From positions 7,440,001 to 7,504,000 of the forward strand of contig NC_092801.1 of the NCBI RefSeq assembly GCF_918797505.1: 64,000 bases of DNA, read 5' to 3'. The stretch comes from Bemisia tabaci (lineage: Eukaryota > Arthropoda > Insecta > Hemiptera > Aleyrodidae). A program made the translations under genes and the position numbers. Shown piece after piece: positions 21,917 through 36,900 of the stretch. Positions within the stretch are counted from its first letter, which is position 1, and each line of letters opens with the position of its first letter. The notes below the pieces were generated by a model. The model saw only the letters and a program-made list of their open reading frames with translations, was not told the origin of the DNA and ran no database searches.

Positions 21917-24900
21917 GTGAGAGCGGGAAAGTTGCGTCCTATCAGAGGAAGGCATGCAGTATGTAAGTACATGCCACATTGCCGTAGGCACATGACCATA
22001 GCAGGCGTTTTCCTAAATGTCTAGACTAATGGTACAATTTTTATGATTTTTTGTGCGTGATTTTAGAAAGAAATGTTTAATTCATAAGTCCGCCACAGAA
22101 TGAAAGTTGCTCGCATTATAAATTAATGGAAAATCGTGATTCTTTTTAAATCAGTCACACATTTGCTGTAGAAAGAAAACATTTGTGAATCGAAGCCTGG
22201 TGTGATCTAATTGACGAAGATAAAGGAGAGGATAGGGTTAGTCATGTTTTAAACATTTTTTAGCCGTCGATGACGATGGTGAACAGACGAGGAGTTGCTA
22301 ATTGTTTAAACATTTTAAATGAGGAAAAATGTTTTTGTGAAACAGGTGTCTTTCAATCCGCGAAAATACCTTTGTATGCTTTTCTTTTGTTTTAAAAATA
22401 ATTAAATCATGGGGAATTACAGGATTATTGAGAGGGCTCAAAAATGAATTCTCCTCTTCCTGGCCAAAAAAATCCTTTTATTGATAGCTGATAAAATTTT
22501 GAAAATTTGATTCGTGGAGAGAAAAGCCGTTTTAGACCTAGTTGTGATTCATGACTGACAGATTTCCCCAGGTGAAGGTCGTTTTACTCGAAGTCCCAAG
22601 CTTTAAAATTAAATTCCGAAAAAGATCAAGAATTTTTTCTGTCTTTTGAGAGCTTATAAGAACTGTTCCGCCCGTTTTTTATATAATTTGTGTTGTACCT
22701 AAAAGTTAAAAAAAAAAACTCGACGTGCATAGAATCTCTCAAATTCTCGAAGTAAAGTAAAATCCTGTGAAAGATGGAAGAAAAATATTTTCCAAGTCTT
22801 CTTAAAATTGACATCAAAGGAAATTTGGGAAAGTCCAAAGGCTTTTCCAGCATTCTTCCACAGCACGGTTTTGCAAGAGAAATCATGTGAAAGCTATCAA
22901 TGCAGGCATGGTAACTTATTTGGATCAGGCGAGCCCAAACAATCATCGCGCAATGCAGGCAATGTGAGTCCGCGTCACTGGATCCAATTATAATGTCAGA
23001 AATCTGATCGTAAATACTCCTTCAACTCATTTTTTTTTCACACCATCGCTTAGTTTTGCTGCTAATAAGGATTTAATGACTCCCTGTGTTTTTGCACCTA
23101 AGAGAGTGAGTCAAACTCAGGATATTCGAATCGTCGTTGCCAAGTTTCCTAGCAAAATCGGATTTTTGCAGGTGAGGGGAATATCGCGACGGCACCATGC
23201 AAAACGTTTTGAGAATGAATTAGATGTGCGTTAGAGCACGGAGGAAAAAATCACCAACATTCCAAATTTACATTAGCGGTTCGAGCAAATTGGCAACATT
23301 GTCTTTCTTCCATATAAACCTATGGAAATGTATCGATTCTTGGAGGGGCCATGTGCTTCGACAAGAATCGATTATTTAGCGTAGGTTCAAATGGAGGAAA
23401 TCCGATGTTGCCAAATTGCTGGATCCGCCTCTGCACAGTTACTACGGTTGTAATAGCGAAACAGTGGATTTTGATGGTTTTAATGATGAACACAGAAAGA
23501 CTATCACGTCTAATGTAATTACCTAATATGAGCACAGTAATATTACTGTAGTACGGCCATGATTATGTAGTATATTTATAATATTATGGATACCTGTGTG
23601 TTATTGCAACGTGTTCATTTATTCAAGACTGTTTGGTTTGTGAAGCAAAACTTTTTATACGAGACAAAAGTCTCATACAACTCACGAGTGGACATTTCGA
23701 TGCCGAAAGTACGAAACCACGTATCTTCATTGCGATGTCTCAAAATTTTCGCCCGTAATTTATTTTTACTCCGACGAGAAGCAGGGCAACTTTAAAGTTT
23801 GAAATTTTTACAGAGTATTTTGCCACATAGAAGAAAAACCGAGACAGTTTTCAAGAAATTACGCGGATAAGTCTTCCAAAGAAAATTGGACTGTATTTTG
23901 CAATTTGTAACTATAAATTCTGGCCCGGTTTAAAAACAAAGTATGTGCCATTAGTTTCCCTATGCATATAAGTGTTTTTTCAGATGAGCCAGAATTCACA
24001 GTTCCAAATTGCAAAATGCAGTCCAATTAGGCTATTTTAGGCCATGTCCGCCATCTTGAATTTCTGAATTTTTAAAATTGGACCCGAAAATCGAGTTTCT
24101 CGTCCAAAAATGTCCCCCGATTTCAAGTTTCACCAAGTTTCCATCAAGCTCTGCCGCGCTCGCGTCAATCGAGTGGAGATAGCTCCTTTTGATGTAATTC
24201 GGAATCCGGGTTTGCGCATTAAATCAAATGGACCTTCGTGCAAAATCCCCTATATCTCGCCTAATATGCATTTTTTTCGTAATTTTGGCAACGTGTGTAA
24301 TTAGAGGAACTCGGCAGCTTTCAAACAAGCTAAAGTAAACCAAAATCGGTCCATTAGTACGGAAACGCCAATGGTTTTAGTCAAACTTGCTTTACTGAGA
24401 AGTTTGGAGATGGCGTTTAGTTCCTTTTCGCATAAATACGTCCTATGCAAAACGATAATCCAGACATCGGAACTTGGCTGTTTTGAAAACGCCTTTAAAT
24501 GCGGCGTGATACCTCACGCATTCCGGAGAGTTCGAATAGTTGTATCATTGCGCCTTAGGAATGCGACGGAAGATTACAATCGAAATAGCCTTATATACGC
24601 CGGCTTTGTCGATTTCCTTTGACATTTTTGCAGTGGTGAATGCATAGCTGAAGTGCGCTCCAGCTAAAATTGTATTTAGCAAATGAGTGGTTTATATACG
24701 AGGATCATAAATAAACAAGTGGTTAGAAATGTAAACAAAAGAATATGAACTATGCAATACGATACTCCGGATAGCGGAACTTGGCTGTTTTGAAAACGCC
24801 TTCAAATGCGGCGTGATACCTCACGCATTCCGGAGAGTTCAAATAGTTGTATCATTGCGCCTTAGAAATGTGACGGAAGATTACATTCGAAATAGCCTTA

Positions 24901-27900
24901 TACACGCCGGCTTTGTCGATTTCCTTTGACATTTTTGCAGTGGTGAATGCATAGCTGCAGTGCGCTCCAGTCAGAAGTGTATTCAGCAAATGAGTTGTTT
25001 TTATAGGAGGATCATAAATAAACAAGTGGTTAGAAATGTAAACAAAAGAATATGAACATGGACGTATTTATACGAAAGGGAACTAAGCGCCAAATTTTAA
25101 AATTTCAGTTTTTAACGGATCTGGATTCTCCATGTAATAAGCTGCTCTCACACGTAAATATGCCCCCAAAATACTAATTTCATCCCCTGGGATCAGCCCC
25201 TGAAAAATCGCAAAACAGGGAATCAGCGATTACGAATAAAATAAAACAGAACTATTTGTAATTCCCTTTGATTTAATGCGCTAACCCGGATTCCGAATTA
25301 AATCAAAAGGAGCTATCTCCACTCGATTGACGCGCGCGCGGCGGAGCTTGGTGGAAACTTGGTGAAACTTGGTAGCAGGGGGTATTTCCGGACGGGAAAC
25401 TGGATTTTCGGGTCAAATTTTTAAAATTCAGAAATCCAAGATGGCGGACATGCCCTAATATGCTATCTTGGCCCTGTCCAGCCGATCTTGGTGAAACTTC
25501 GTATAAGGGGGTATTTTCGGACGGGAAACTCGAATTTCGGGTCAAATTTTGAAAAATCAGAAATCCAAGATGGCGGACATGGCCTAAAATGCTATCTCGG
25601 CTAATGTTAATGTCCAGCCGATCTTGGTGAAACTTGGTACCAGGGGGTATTTCCGGACGGGAAACTGGATTTTCGGGTCAAATTTTTAAAATTCAGAAAT
25701 CCAAGATGGCGGACATGCCCTAATATGCTATCTTGGCCCTGTTCAGCCGATCTTGGTGAAACTTCGTAATAGGGGGTATTTTCGGACGGGAAACTCGAAT
25801 TTCGGGTCAAATTTTGAAAAATCAGAAATCCAAGATGGCGGACATGGCCTAAAATGCTATCTCGGCTAATGTTAATGTCCAGCCGATCTTGGTGAAACTT
25901 GGTATCAGGGGGTATTTTCGGACGAAATTCGAGTTTCTCGTCCAAAAATACCCCCCCCCAATTCCAAGTTTCACCAAGTTTCCACCAAGCTTTGCCGCGC
26001 GCGCGTCAATCGAGTGGAGATAGCTCCTTCTGATTTAATTCGGAATCCGGGTTAGCGCATTAAATCAAAGGGGATTACACATAGTTTTTTTTTTATTTTA
26101 TTCGTAATCGCTGATTCCCTGTTTTGCGATTTTTCAGGGGCTGATCCCAGGGGATGAAATTAGTATTTTGGGGGCACATTTACGTGTGAGAGCAGCTTAT
26201 TACATGGAGAATCCAGATCCGTTAAAAACTGAAATTTTAAAATTTGGCGCTTAGTTCCTTTCGTATAAATACGTCCAAGTGTCCTATTTACTAGTAGCGG
26301 CAACTATTCGAACGCCGGAGTCGTGGGATTGTATACAAATCGTTTTGAAGGCGATTTTTCCCTGCGCAGAAAAATTGATCTACCCCGGCGTTGGCAGTCT
26401 ACGCTGTGCTTCGATTTGGATCCACCATGCGCTTTTTATTACGTATTTTGATTTATATTATAGGAGACATCGTCACCTTTCGGCCGAAGTATTAAAAGCG
26501 CCATGCGACGTAAGTTCCGGAATTTCGGCCGCCATTTCATTTTTTAATAATTTAAGGTAAATTCACAGACAGTTTAGTTTATACATAGGCTGATCCAGAC
26601 AGATTATACAGCTGCTTATACAGCTGATACAGATTCTCTGTAAAGAAAAATGGACCGCGTTTAACAGAAAGGAACCAAGCCACATCAGCTGTTGCCAAAT
26701 TCGACTGGGAAATTTAATTTTTTGCGAGAGAACGTTTGAGCGGATTTCTTTGAAATGTTTAAGGAATTTGCCTCGTACTATGGAGAAAATTCACTGAATT
26801 TGCACAAAAATCCGCACACTCGTTTTCACGTCAAAAATTAAATTGCCCAATTATATTTGGCAATAGCTGATGTGGCTTGGTTCATTTCTGTTTAACGCGA
26901 TCCAAATAAAACATGAGAGAAAATTAGCGGGTGTCTGATGCAGTCAGGCTGTTTTAGGTTCGACTCGCCTGAGTCGAAGTAGTATAAAATAAATAAGAAC
27001 GAAAACAGGAAAAAATTGTGAAAATTTCAAACACCGATTCGCCCTTTTCGCCTCTTTTTTTGGTCGTGATTTAATAGCGCCACCGCCGGCGAGACCAATC
27101 ATTACACCCAGCCCCCCTTCCCTCCTCCCCCTCCGCTCCCTGGGTCAAGTCTCAAAGTCAGACAAAGAGTACTTTTCGGTTACCCGCGACCTTGAACCAC
27201 GAGTTACACTTTTCGCCACGGAGGAACTCGCTTTCGAAGATCACCGAGCACCGAGCGTGTATTGTTGCCGTTTCTTAGGTAATTAGCCTGCTTATTTCGT
27301 TACCACAATGGAGATGTTGCATGTGTGAGGAATTTGCGATTTGACTGTTGATTCATATGGAAAAGTTCGCGAGAAACACGATGGTGCCACTGGTTCTCTC
27401 TGAAATCAACTTCCAAGCTCAAAAAAAGCTCTCAAGTTGAGGCCAAAATGGAGGGGATATTCCATGCTATCCTGAGAGTCCACCTCTACATCAAGACAAA
27501 CTCTCCATGCAAAGATAGGGAGCAAATACATTAGCAGGGACGCCGTGTTTTCAGTTTTGGAGTCCCCAAATAAAGTGGCAGCCCTGTCAATGTATCTGAT
27601 CCCTATTTTCGCATGGAGAGTTTGTCTTGATGTAGAGGTGGACTCTAAGGGTAGGGTGGGATATTCCCTCCATTTTGGCCTCAACTTGAGAGCTTTTTTT
27701 GAGCTTGGGAGTTGATTTCAGGGAAAACCAGTGGCACCGTCGTGTTTCTCGCGAAGTTTTTACATGAGAATCAATGGTCAAATCGCAAATTCCTCACACA
27801 TGCAACATAGCCACTGCCGTAATGGCGATGATAGCAGTAAGTGCATGCTAGGATGAGTCTCGAGACATAAAATCATGTGGTGACCATGGCTCATACAGAA

Positions 27901-30900
27901 ATGCACTTACTGCTCTCTTCGCTTTCACGGCAAATAAGTTGTTCGGCTTACAAATTACGCATTTTGGGGCTTCTGTGACTAAAATTTTCAATCTCAATAT
28001 TGATCAATTTCTGGCAAAAAATTACATTTCATTTTTCGACTTTCAGCCTACAATACCTTCAAATTGTAGCATTCAACACATCTGGAAAATTTTTTGAAAT
28101 TTTAAATCTATTTGGACACATTTTGAAAGTTCAAACTTCCTCTTTTCTCGCCTTCTCTTATTATCTGTCTCCTCCTTTCTCCATTTTTTTCTTATTTATT
28201 TGTTGCTTTCAGAGGGGGCTTGAACCCCCCAAGCACCCCCTCTGGCTACGTGCCTGTGAAAAGTAGAAAAAATAAAAAAATCTTGAAAACTTCCTTGATT
28301 TTTCTTCTTCGTGAGAGGCAAAATATGAAAAAACTTCAAGGACTTCTTTCATTCTCCTTAAAAAAAAAAAAAATAAATAAAATAGGAGCGGATATTTTCA
28401 AAGACTGCAAACGAGATACGTGGTTTTAGAGTTTCACCGTCGCGTCGACGCGACCTCTCTCGATATAGGTACTCCGGATCTGGCAACGTGGATCATGCAA
28501 GTCGTTCTTTATAGTCTTTGGCCAGACAGCGCGTCAAGCCGAGCGTGGGGAGGGGGGTTCAACGGGGGGGAGGGGGGGGGGCGCAGGGGGGCGAGGTACC
28601 CAGACATGCACGCGGGTGTAATGGCAAGATTCGGCGGTGGGTCTTCGCCTCGCATTTCCCTGATGGCTGGCCCCGTCGCGCCGCCGTCACGTGATGCACA
28701 ACTGGTTTTTTCGGACAATTATTTTCGGCGGCTCCGTCTCGGTATTTCGGCGGAGTGCAAGAGCTCTGACCCACTGTCTGACTCAGGCCGCGACCTTGAG
28801 ACATCGAAGATTCGGCACAGTGTGCCCCGGAAGCTCCCAAAACGAATTTCGAGCCATGGGTCACTAAACCTTGTTGAGGTGATTCTATGTGATCTAGGGA
28901 CGAGATTCGCCACCACGCTGCGCTGCTTCGTGGTTTACGTCTTTGAGAAGCAGTAAAAGAGAATTTGTAGGTGTCTGAAATTTGATGAATTTCGTGTTTA
29001 TGAGTGGAAGTTTGATACGGAGCCACCTTAACATTTACAAAACACACATTATATTTTCCTTTAATAATATTTTTTTCATCAATTAAAATGAGAATAATCC
29101 ATACAGGATGTGCAAACATTTCAAAATCATGAGTTGAATAACGCTGACTCCGCCAGATTAAATATTAGAGCAGGGTCATTCCATTGTAACGGGTGTGACA
29201 ACAATTTAACTTTAAACAAGAATTTGAACTCTTTCTTGGGGTTGAATTAAAAAATTATCTGCAGTAGCAGAAATAACTTTTTTTATAGATAATTTTAGTT
29301 TATCAGAAATTGTTTTTACTTTTGTTCCATTCCTCAGGAAAAAATTAAAAGGCTGCGTAACGGGCGTGACCGATTTTGGAAGTGAGTTTTTCCTCAGTGA
29401 GTGTAAAGTGGAAACTCAGCGAATTTTATGAATTTAAAAATCTGATTAAATTATATGATGAAGCCAAGGGTTTTTGCTTCATCTGCCGATGATCCGTTTT
29501 CGATTATCTTTTTTTCTTTCCTTGAAAAATGGGAGAGTTTGCGTAACGGGTGTGACGTAACGGGTGTGACAGATTGTCTCTCTGAGGTCCATCATTTCTG
29601 AGAGAGTTTAAAAGTTAAAAAACTTACTTTTCTTCTCATACTCTTATTGCAGGCAATCCTAAGCAGTAAATCAATCAGCAATTTGACGCATTTTAATGCA
29701 GAACATGCCAAAACTACATTTTTCTACAGGGTGGCCCAGACCTACCGTCTCAGGGCTTTTCTTCGGGTAGCTCAGGATTCCCCTTTCATCCCCGCGGTCC
29801 TGGACCGCGCATGATCCAAATTAACCAAAAAAAAATCCTGGTACGGTAGGTCTAGGCCTATAGTTAAGTGAAAATATTTCAATCCAATCGGAGAGAGTTC
29901 AACGAGTTCTATTTGAAGTCCTTTTGAGATAGGTGTATTCACTTTAAATACTGAAATATGGCAAAAAAGTTGGCTATCTCTCTCTTATTAGATGTATACA
30001 TACCTCTAATTGTGCATATGAGTGTATTTCTTGTGATAACCATAGAAAAAATGGTGAAAAGTGAGGCAACATCTGCATAATTGAAGCCTCTTCTCATTGG
30101 TCCCACCCGTAACGTGTCACACCCGTTACGCAGTTTTGCCTATCAATTGTTGAAATAAAAATTTGAAAAAAATACTCCAAAGCTGTACTTGACTTGAAGA
30201 CGTACGGAAAAAATTAGCATCTCAAAATAACATGAATTAAAATAGTTACATTAAAAAACCCATGTTTTGCGTAACGGGTGTGACAGTCAGTACACTAAGT
30301 TTTAAAAGTTACATATAATACACAGCAATTACTTTTAAAAATTGAAACTTTGCAGGAGCACATTGAATCAGTTTCTTGACAACTGCAAAAATAAACTGAA
30401 ACTTGGTTTTGGCGGGAACACCAGAAAATATTGCTACCAAACTGTCACTCTTTTTACAGTAGGATGAAGCTAACCAATGGGGTCACAAAACACGTGAAAA
30501 TTGCGAGAAAAAAAACAAAACGGATGTAAACCCCATATATTTCCAAAAACTATGAGTATTAAGGAGTCCAAAAATAAATATTGTTGGGTCATTTGGAGGG
30601 GGGAAAAAAAATACCCTCCGAACTACCTAGGCGTGGAATGACCCTCCACACAAAGCGGAGCGGCGACTCACTGGCGCCTACAAACCTAACAGGGAAACTT
30701 CACGCCTTGCGCAACGCGTGAAGTATCCCTCTTAGGTTTGTAGGCGCCAGTGCGTGTTTCGCGCTGGCTGCCCGTCTGCCACGGCGCTTCAACTATTTTA
30801 CACCAGAGGTATTGCCCAGTATCATACGAAACTGAAGGCGCTCTAATATATTAGTAATGACAGGCATCCATCAAAAGAACGGAGCTTTCCTCGCAAAATA

Positions 30901-33900
30901 AATCAAGATACTACGTTCCAAAAAGAGAGCAGTATTCCAAAAACTCACTCAGTCCTAGCATCCGTAATTAGTAACGTTTAGCATACACTTTATCGCCTGG
31001 CTGTTGCTTATTCGCCATCGGCTATAAAAGGCTATAAGAAATTGTGTAGCCGGCTATAGAAGCTATTGGAAATCTTACAGCTGGCTGTAGGTCTATGGTA
31101 TTTTGGAACACAGATTCTAATGCCAATTTTTACCAGGGGAGAAAACATCTCGCTCCTCTGCATTGAGTAGTTGTTTTCCAAAGAAATGTTTTCTCTCCTG
31201 AGCAACTAGTCGGTGCAAGAGAGAGAAATGTTTTCTCTCCCGAGCAATTAGTCGGTTCATATCTAAAAAGTCTCCCAGAATAGCAAATAATTATTGCTTT
31301 TCTCCAACGAATTCTTAATTTTAAAGGAAACGAATTGTGTGTATTTCATTACTGTACATCTATTTAGTATTTTTAAAAGAAAAAGTAGTTGGCCGATCTT
31401 GAAAACACAGTAATCGCGCTGGTTTCTTTTTGCTGAATGCGATCCATTTCATCCGGAGGATCCGAAAATTTCGAGGAAAGACGTGCATAACTTCCCTATA
31501 AAATAAATATTTTCTGAAAGGAAATTTGGCCACACTAAAATGGATTGCATTTTGCAAAAAAGAACCACTAGCATTGCAATGATGCTAAGATTGTGCAACT
31601 TCATCTTTTGCAATAAAATTGCGGAAATCGTGAAAAACTATGAAATTTAGATGGTAATTTTTGTCTTAAATTTACAGTTTTTAGCGAGTAAAATAGAAAC
31701 TATTAATGGATAATCGGGTTTTTCTTCCAAGACAAAAGAAGTTGCACAATCTTAGCAACATTGCAATGCTAGTGGTTCCTTTTTGCAAAATGCAATCCAA
31801 ATGTCCATACAGCGTTTTCCCTCATTACAGCATCACGGTGTTAGCTTTTTAGACAAGCGGTACATTCCCGTCCTGGACTCGAGGTGGGTGGAGGCAGTAG
31901 GTACCGATTTTTTTTTCGTGTGTCCTCGCCGACCGCTGGTCTCGGGTCTCGTGCGCAGGCGCAGGCGGAGGAGGCGTCATAAATTTTCGGACGGGTTATT
32001 TTCGCGCTTCACCGAATAAAATCCTGATCCGCTGCATGTCTGCACCGACGGCCTTGGGACTCCGATTTATTTACGACTCGGATTTTTCGGAAACTTTTCC
32101 TTTCGATCCCGGACCGGTTGCGGTTCCACCCAGATGAGTGTAGCGGTGCACGAGTGCAGAAGGAACGATTCTCATATTTGAATCGCATTTGGTAAAGAGG
32201 AACCAGCGTGATTACAGTGTTGGAAAAATGTTGCTTCTTCATGATTCACTGGAAAAAAACACATTGGATCTAGAGTCCAGACTCTTAAAAACATCGACAT
32301 GAAAAAATGAGTGTGTGCGACAGACTTATGTATTGTCACACAGTGTTGTGTCCACGCCGGGGGAGGGGTGGGCGTCTGAAAATCCGAAACGATCGGGGAG
32401 GGGGGGGGGGTCTTGCATAACAGTCAATTCACACCTCACTACCTGCGAGTATTTTCGGTCAGTCCGCAAGTCCTTTTTAGGGCTCTGCCTCTTGTGTTTT
32501 TTGCGCTTCAGGTGGGTTTCATTTTCGTATGGGGTGTGATGTTGTGTCTGGCGAGGTTTTCGTTCCCCGTCGCGGAAAAATTGCCCGTGTCTCAATTTCC
32601 GCCACCTTCAGAGCGGACACCGCACAGTGGGTCGAGTCAGCGGGAGAGGTCGGGAAAAATTTGGAAATTTTAAAAGCTTACAGCTCCATTGAAGCAAAAC
32701 TTTGAGATTTTAAAAGCGGTACCATTGGTTTCCCCGTGAAATTATCTTTCAGAAGCACCCCTTAAAATTTAAAATGTGACGAATTATACATAAAAAAATG
32801 CAGTTTAAGTCACCAATTTCATGTCCGACCTCTCTGTTTGATTCGATCCACTGTGCACCGATTCGATGCGGTCGTTGTTAAGGACAGTGGCGTGGCGTGC
32901 TTTGCGATATATCGATTGATCTGCCATTTAAACCAATGGAAAAAGATCGATAATCAGGCTGTCCGCAAGGAACACTTTAATAATCGATTCTTTACCATAG
33001 CTTTTAATGAGCAAATATCGATAATCGAGCTTTCACGCCTCGCCACTGATTGAAGACTTACTCGGGATTTTAACCTGATCAATGTGTGTCAGTGTAAATG
33101 ACACTCATCGCAAAGGAGGCAAACTGTTTCGATAATTTTAAAAGGAACCAGTGTTCGAAACTCAAAGGCGCCAACGCGCCAAATGCGCCTAAAAAATCGG
33201 CCATGGCGCCTAAAAATGAAGGCTCTGCGTAAACGTGGCCACTAAAAATCTGGATTTTCATAGGAAGTCACATAAAGAAAGAAAAAGAAATTTATTTGAA
33301 TTAAAAAAACTCAGAATTTTCAGCACTACAAGTGAAAGCTTTTTCTATTCTTCACGATTTCATTCTTAGTGCTCTTGTCTTCCCCAAGTTACAGCTACTC
33401 ACTGGTTCTGTTCCAAAAACATCTTGCGTATAGCTTTCCACTAAATGCGCCGTAATATATAGGCAAAAAGTCAATTTTGCCTCTAAAAAATCTTCGATGG
33501 CGCCTAAAAATCGGGCTTTATGCGCCACATGGCTCCTAAAACTCAAAGGTGAGTTTCGATCACTGAAAAGAACCGATCTGTACTGAAAAAAATAGTTCTG
33601 TTCACAGAGCTCCTGCACTTTCTTCGTTACAGCTTCAGAAGTTTCCGTTATGAGGACAGAGCTCTCTTTTCTAACGAACGGAGTGCTGTTTTCACAACAG
33701 AAAAGTTCCGTAAGTATAACCAAAAAAGTACATGAGTCCTATGCTGTCGTGCTTTAAGGAAGAACACCGCATGTACATCCGAGAATAATTGCCTTTCCTT
33801 CGTAAAATGTTTATTTTTGAGGAATGTTATGAATACTTTTCCTTGAAATTTTCAAGAACTTTTGCTGAAATTGCGAACGAAATTATCCAAAAAATTAGAA

Positions 33901-36900
33901 GGGAAATATTATACATCTATGAACATTCTTAGCCAGCTCGGCTTTCTGAAGATTGGTAGAGAATTTTGTGTGTTCGGTGTGTTGGAGGGTTGGCCGCCCT
34001 TTTGGGCCATAAGCCCTTCATGAAGCGAGCTGTTCAGTGTCGATTCTCTCGCTTTATAGGTACTGTAGTTGGTAATATATGTTTCGCAGGCAAATAGTAA
34101 AATCAGGCATTTTGTCAAATGCCTACGCAAACAGTCAGTTATTCTAGCTAAGATTGAAATTCTGATTCTTTTCCTAATTTTAGACAAAATAATTAATTGA
34201 CCCCGTGAGAAAAAATTCTCAGTAAAACTTCGCATCACAAAATAGTGTTTTAAATTATTTTCAGCTCCTGAGTAGACACTTATCTCGAAATGTTCAGCAT
34301 GTCAGAGAATACAGCATTTTTAGAATTTCAACATTTGTAAATATGAGGAGCAATTTCAGAGGAAGAGACAAAAAGAGTTTGTAGGTTTAATGAGGTATTT
34401 TTCCACAAATATTGGAAACTCGTGAGCTCTCCGCCATAAATTTATATAATTTTGTAGACAATCAAGCTATCTGCCCAAGCATTTGACAGAATGCCTGATT
34501 TCACTATTTGCCTGCGACATATGCATTACATACTCATCAGTAATATTCTTCATGAATTATTTTTTTTTCGGTGCCAATTTTTTTTGTCTTTTTCGATTAC
34601 CGAATAAGTGACCCAGTCTCCTGGGCGGAGGTGACCTTGAGACGGTAATTTGAGTGTCTGGCCCGCTTCGACTGCGACGGCTGTCTGAGCTGAGCCCAAT
34701 TGGTTCGCGTCGCTGCTCATCGATTCACATCCCTCAATGGACAAAATTGTGAATAAGGAGGAACACGCCAATAAGGGTCCAATCATTATCGTCCAATCGA
34801 GGTCCAGAGCTGCCAGAGTCCGACTATAAATCAATATGGGCTCATATTAGAATGTAAAAGAGGCTTTCGGGTTAAGTTCTGTCCAACTTAATTCCACCCT
34901 GAAATTACCAAAATGAACAATAAGTTGAAAATTTAAAAAAAGAATAAGTCCGACTATATTCATAGGAAAAGTGTTAGCAGTTTTTCATAAAGATCTTTGC
35001 TTTCCATCGGAACAGGCAATAACACCAGTACTGCTGAGCTCAGAAAGAACGCATTTGAGAAGAACTACGCAAAGAACATTTGAGAGTTGTCATATTTTCT
35101 TCGATAAAATGTTTATTTTTGAGGAAAACTATGAATATTTTTTCTTGAAATTTTCGGGAATTTTAGATCAAAATACGAATAAAATTTTCTGAAAAATTTG
35201 AAAAAAGTATTCATAAGTGTATCAAGGAATTCATGTTCTATCAACGCAAATTTGGCAACGCCTGAAGGTTCATACGGAATTTTTCTTTAGCACGGTACTT
35301 GGTACAATGTGCTTGGTACTGGATGGCCTGATAAATAGGGTCAGGCCCTAGTCGTTCGTAGTAGTAGTAAGAGAAGACCCGAGCGGTCTCCGTACGCGCG
35401 CCTTCATTTCATGGATAGGCAACATGGACATCCTTGGAGATTGGATAGTTGCTTGCTGCGCCGTTACGTACGTATTACCCACAGCGTTGCGCGACAGCAC
35501 TAGAGCTCATGCATTGTATACACTGCGGTGCTAAGGAAGAACGCCGAAGGAGCCATCGGGTGTTGTCAAATTTCATTAAAAAAAGCATGAATTTTCAAGA
35601 AAATTTCTTAATAATTCTCTCCCGATTTTTCAGAGGATTTTGTTCGTAATTTGATCTAAATAGCCTGAAAGTTGCAAGGAAAATTATTCACAACTTTCTT
35701 CAAAAAAAAAAAAAAAAAAAAAAAAATCTTCTGAGAGGAAATTTGACAATATTCGAATGCTTATACGGCATTTTTACTTTCATGACAGTACAGTAAAAAT
35801 TCTCTCCTCCATCGGTTATGTTTGTCTTGTCTTGGTCCTCATCCTTTAACTTTCTGAATTTTTAACGTCAATTACCCATTTTTTTGTGCGTTTTTACTTT
35901 CTCGCTCCCCTAGGGTAGAGGAAGTATAGTATTGTCATCCTCCAAAAGAAAAAGAAAAGAAAAGTTGAAATTTCATCATTTTTAAACGTTTTTTATATCC
36001 TTGTTACATTTAAGGCTGTATTGTTTTCATTGTTCTGTATAAGCTAATGATATTTTATTATTGAAAAATGAAATGAAAATTTGAAAAAGACAAAATAATG
36101 GCACCACGGCAACCTGCTATCACAAGGAGCCTCCATCCGATGTAAGTTGATTGAGATGTTTTCCATTCTCTCTCCGATCATTTAGCTCAGAACCGACAGA
36201 CGGAATTGATTGGCTACTGTCTCCGACCTCCCTGCCACCCCCTCAGGGCAACTTTCCATGAGCTTACGAGATAATAATCCTGCATATGTCAGACTTTGTG
36301 CCTATGCATCGCCGCAAGAGTTTCAGGTCTCGTCGAGCGACGAAATGTTTCAAGATGGCCACATTTGACCAGAATACGAAACTGTCGAAAAAATGTCTTG
36401 TCGACATTGTTATTTTCGATGTCATTTTTCTTCCTGATGCCAGAATCACACGCTGAATTTGGCAGCTGCAATGTGGAAGTCAACAGTCATCGCTCAACGG
36501 CTGAAAATTCGCAAATTCGAGTTATTTTCATCCAGATGTGTATCAAATCTATTCGAATAGCTCAGACGAACCCGACATTATCCAATGGTTGCTAAATTTT
36601 GCGTGACACGCGCAAAATTCAGGCATCGGGCCGATGACTTCCACATTCAAGCCACAGTCAGCTCCCACATTCAGCGTGTGATTGCTAGCACGATGTCAAC
36701 CATTCTTTATGCACATACGTGGTTTTACGGATGAGCCAGAAATTATAGTTCCTAATTGCAAAATGTAATCCACGGTAAGCCCCATTCAACGAATTCCATA
36801 TTAATTGCTTTTATTATAATGAATGAAACGTTGACGGACATTTTGAGATACCACAACTGCCCATTCTGCACCCAGCTCGTCAATCGGACTGCATTTTGAA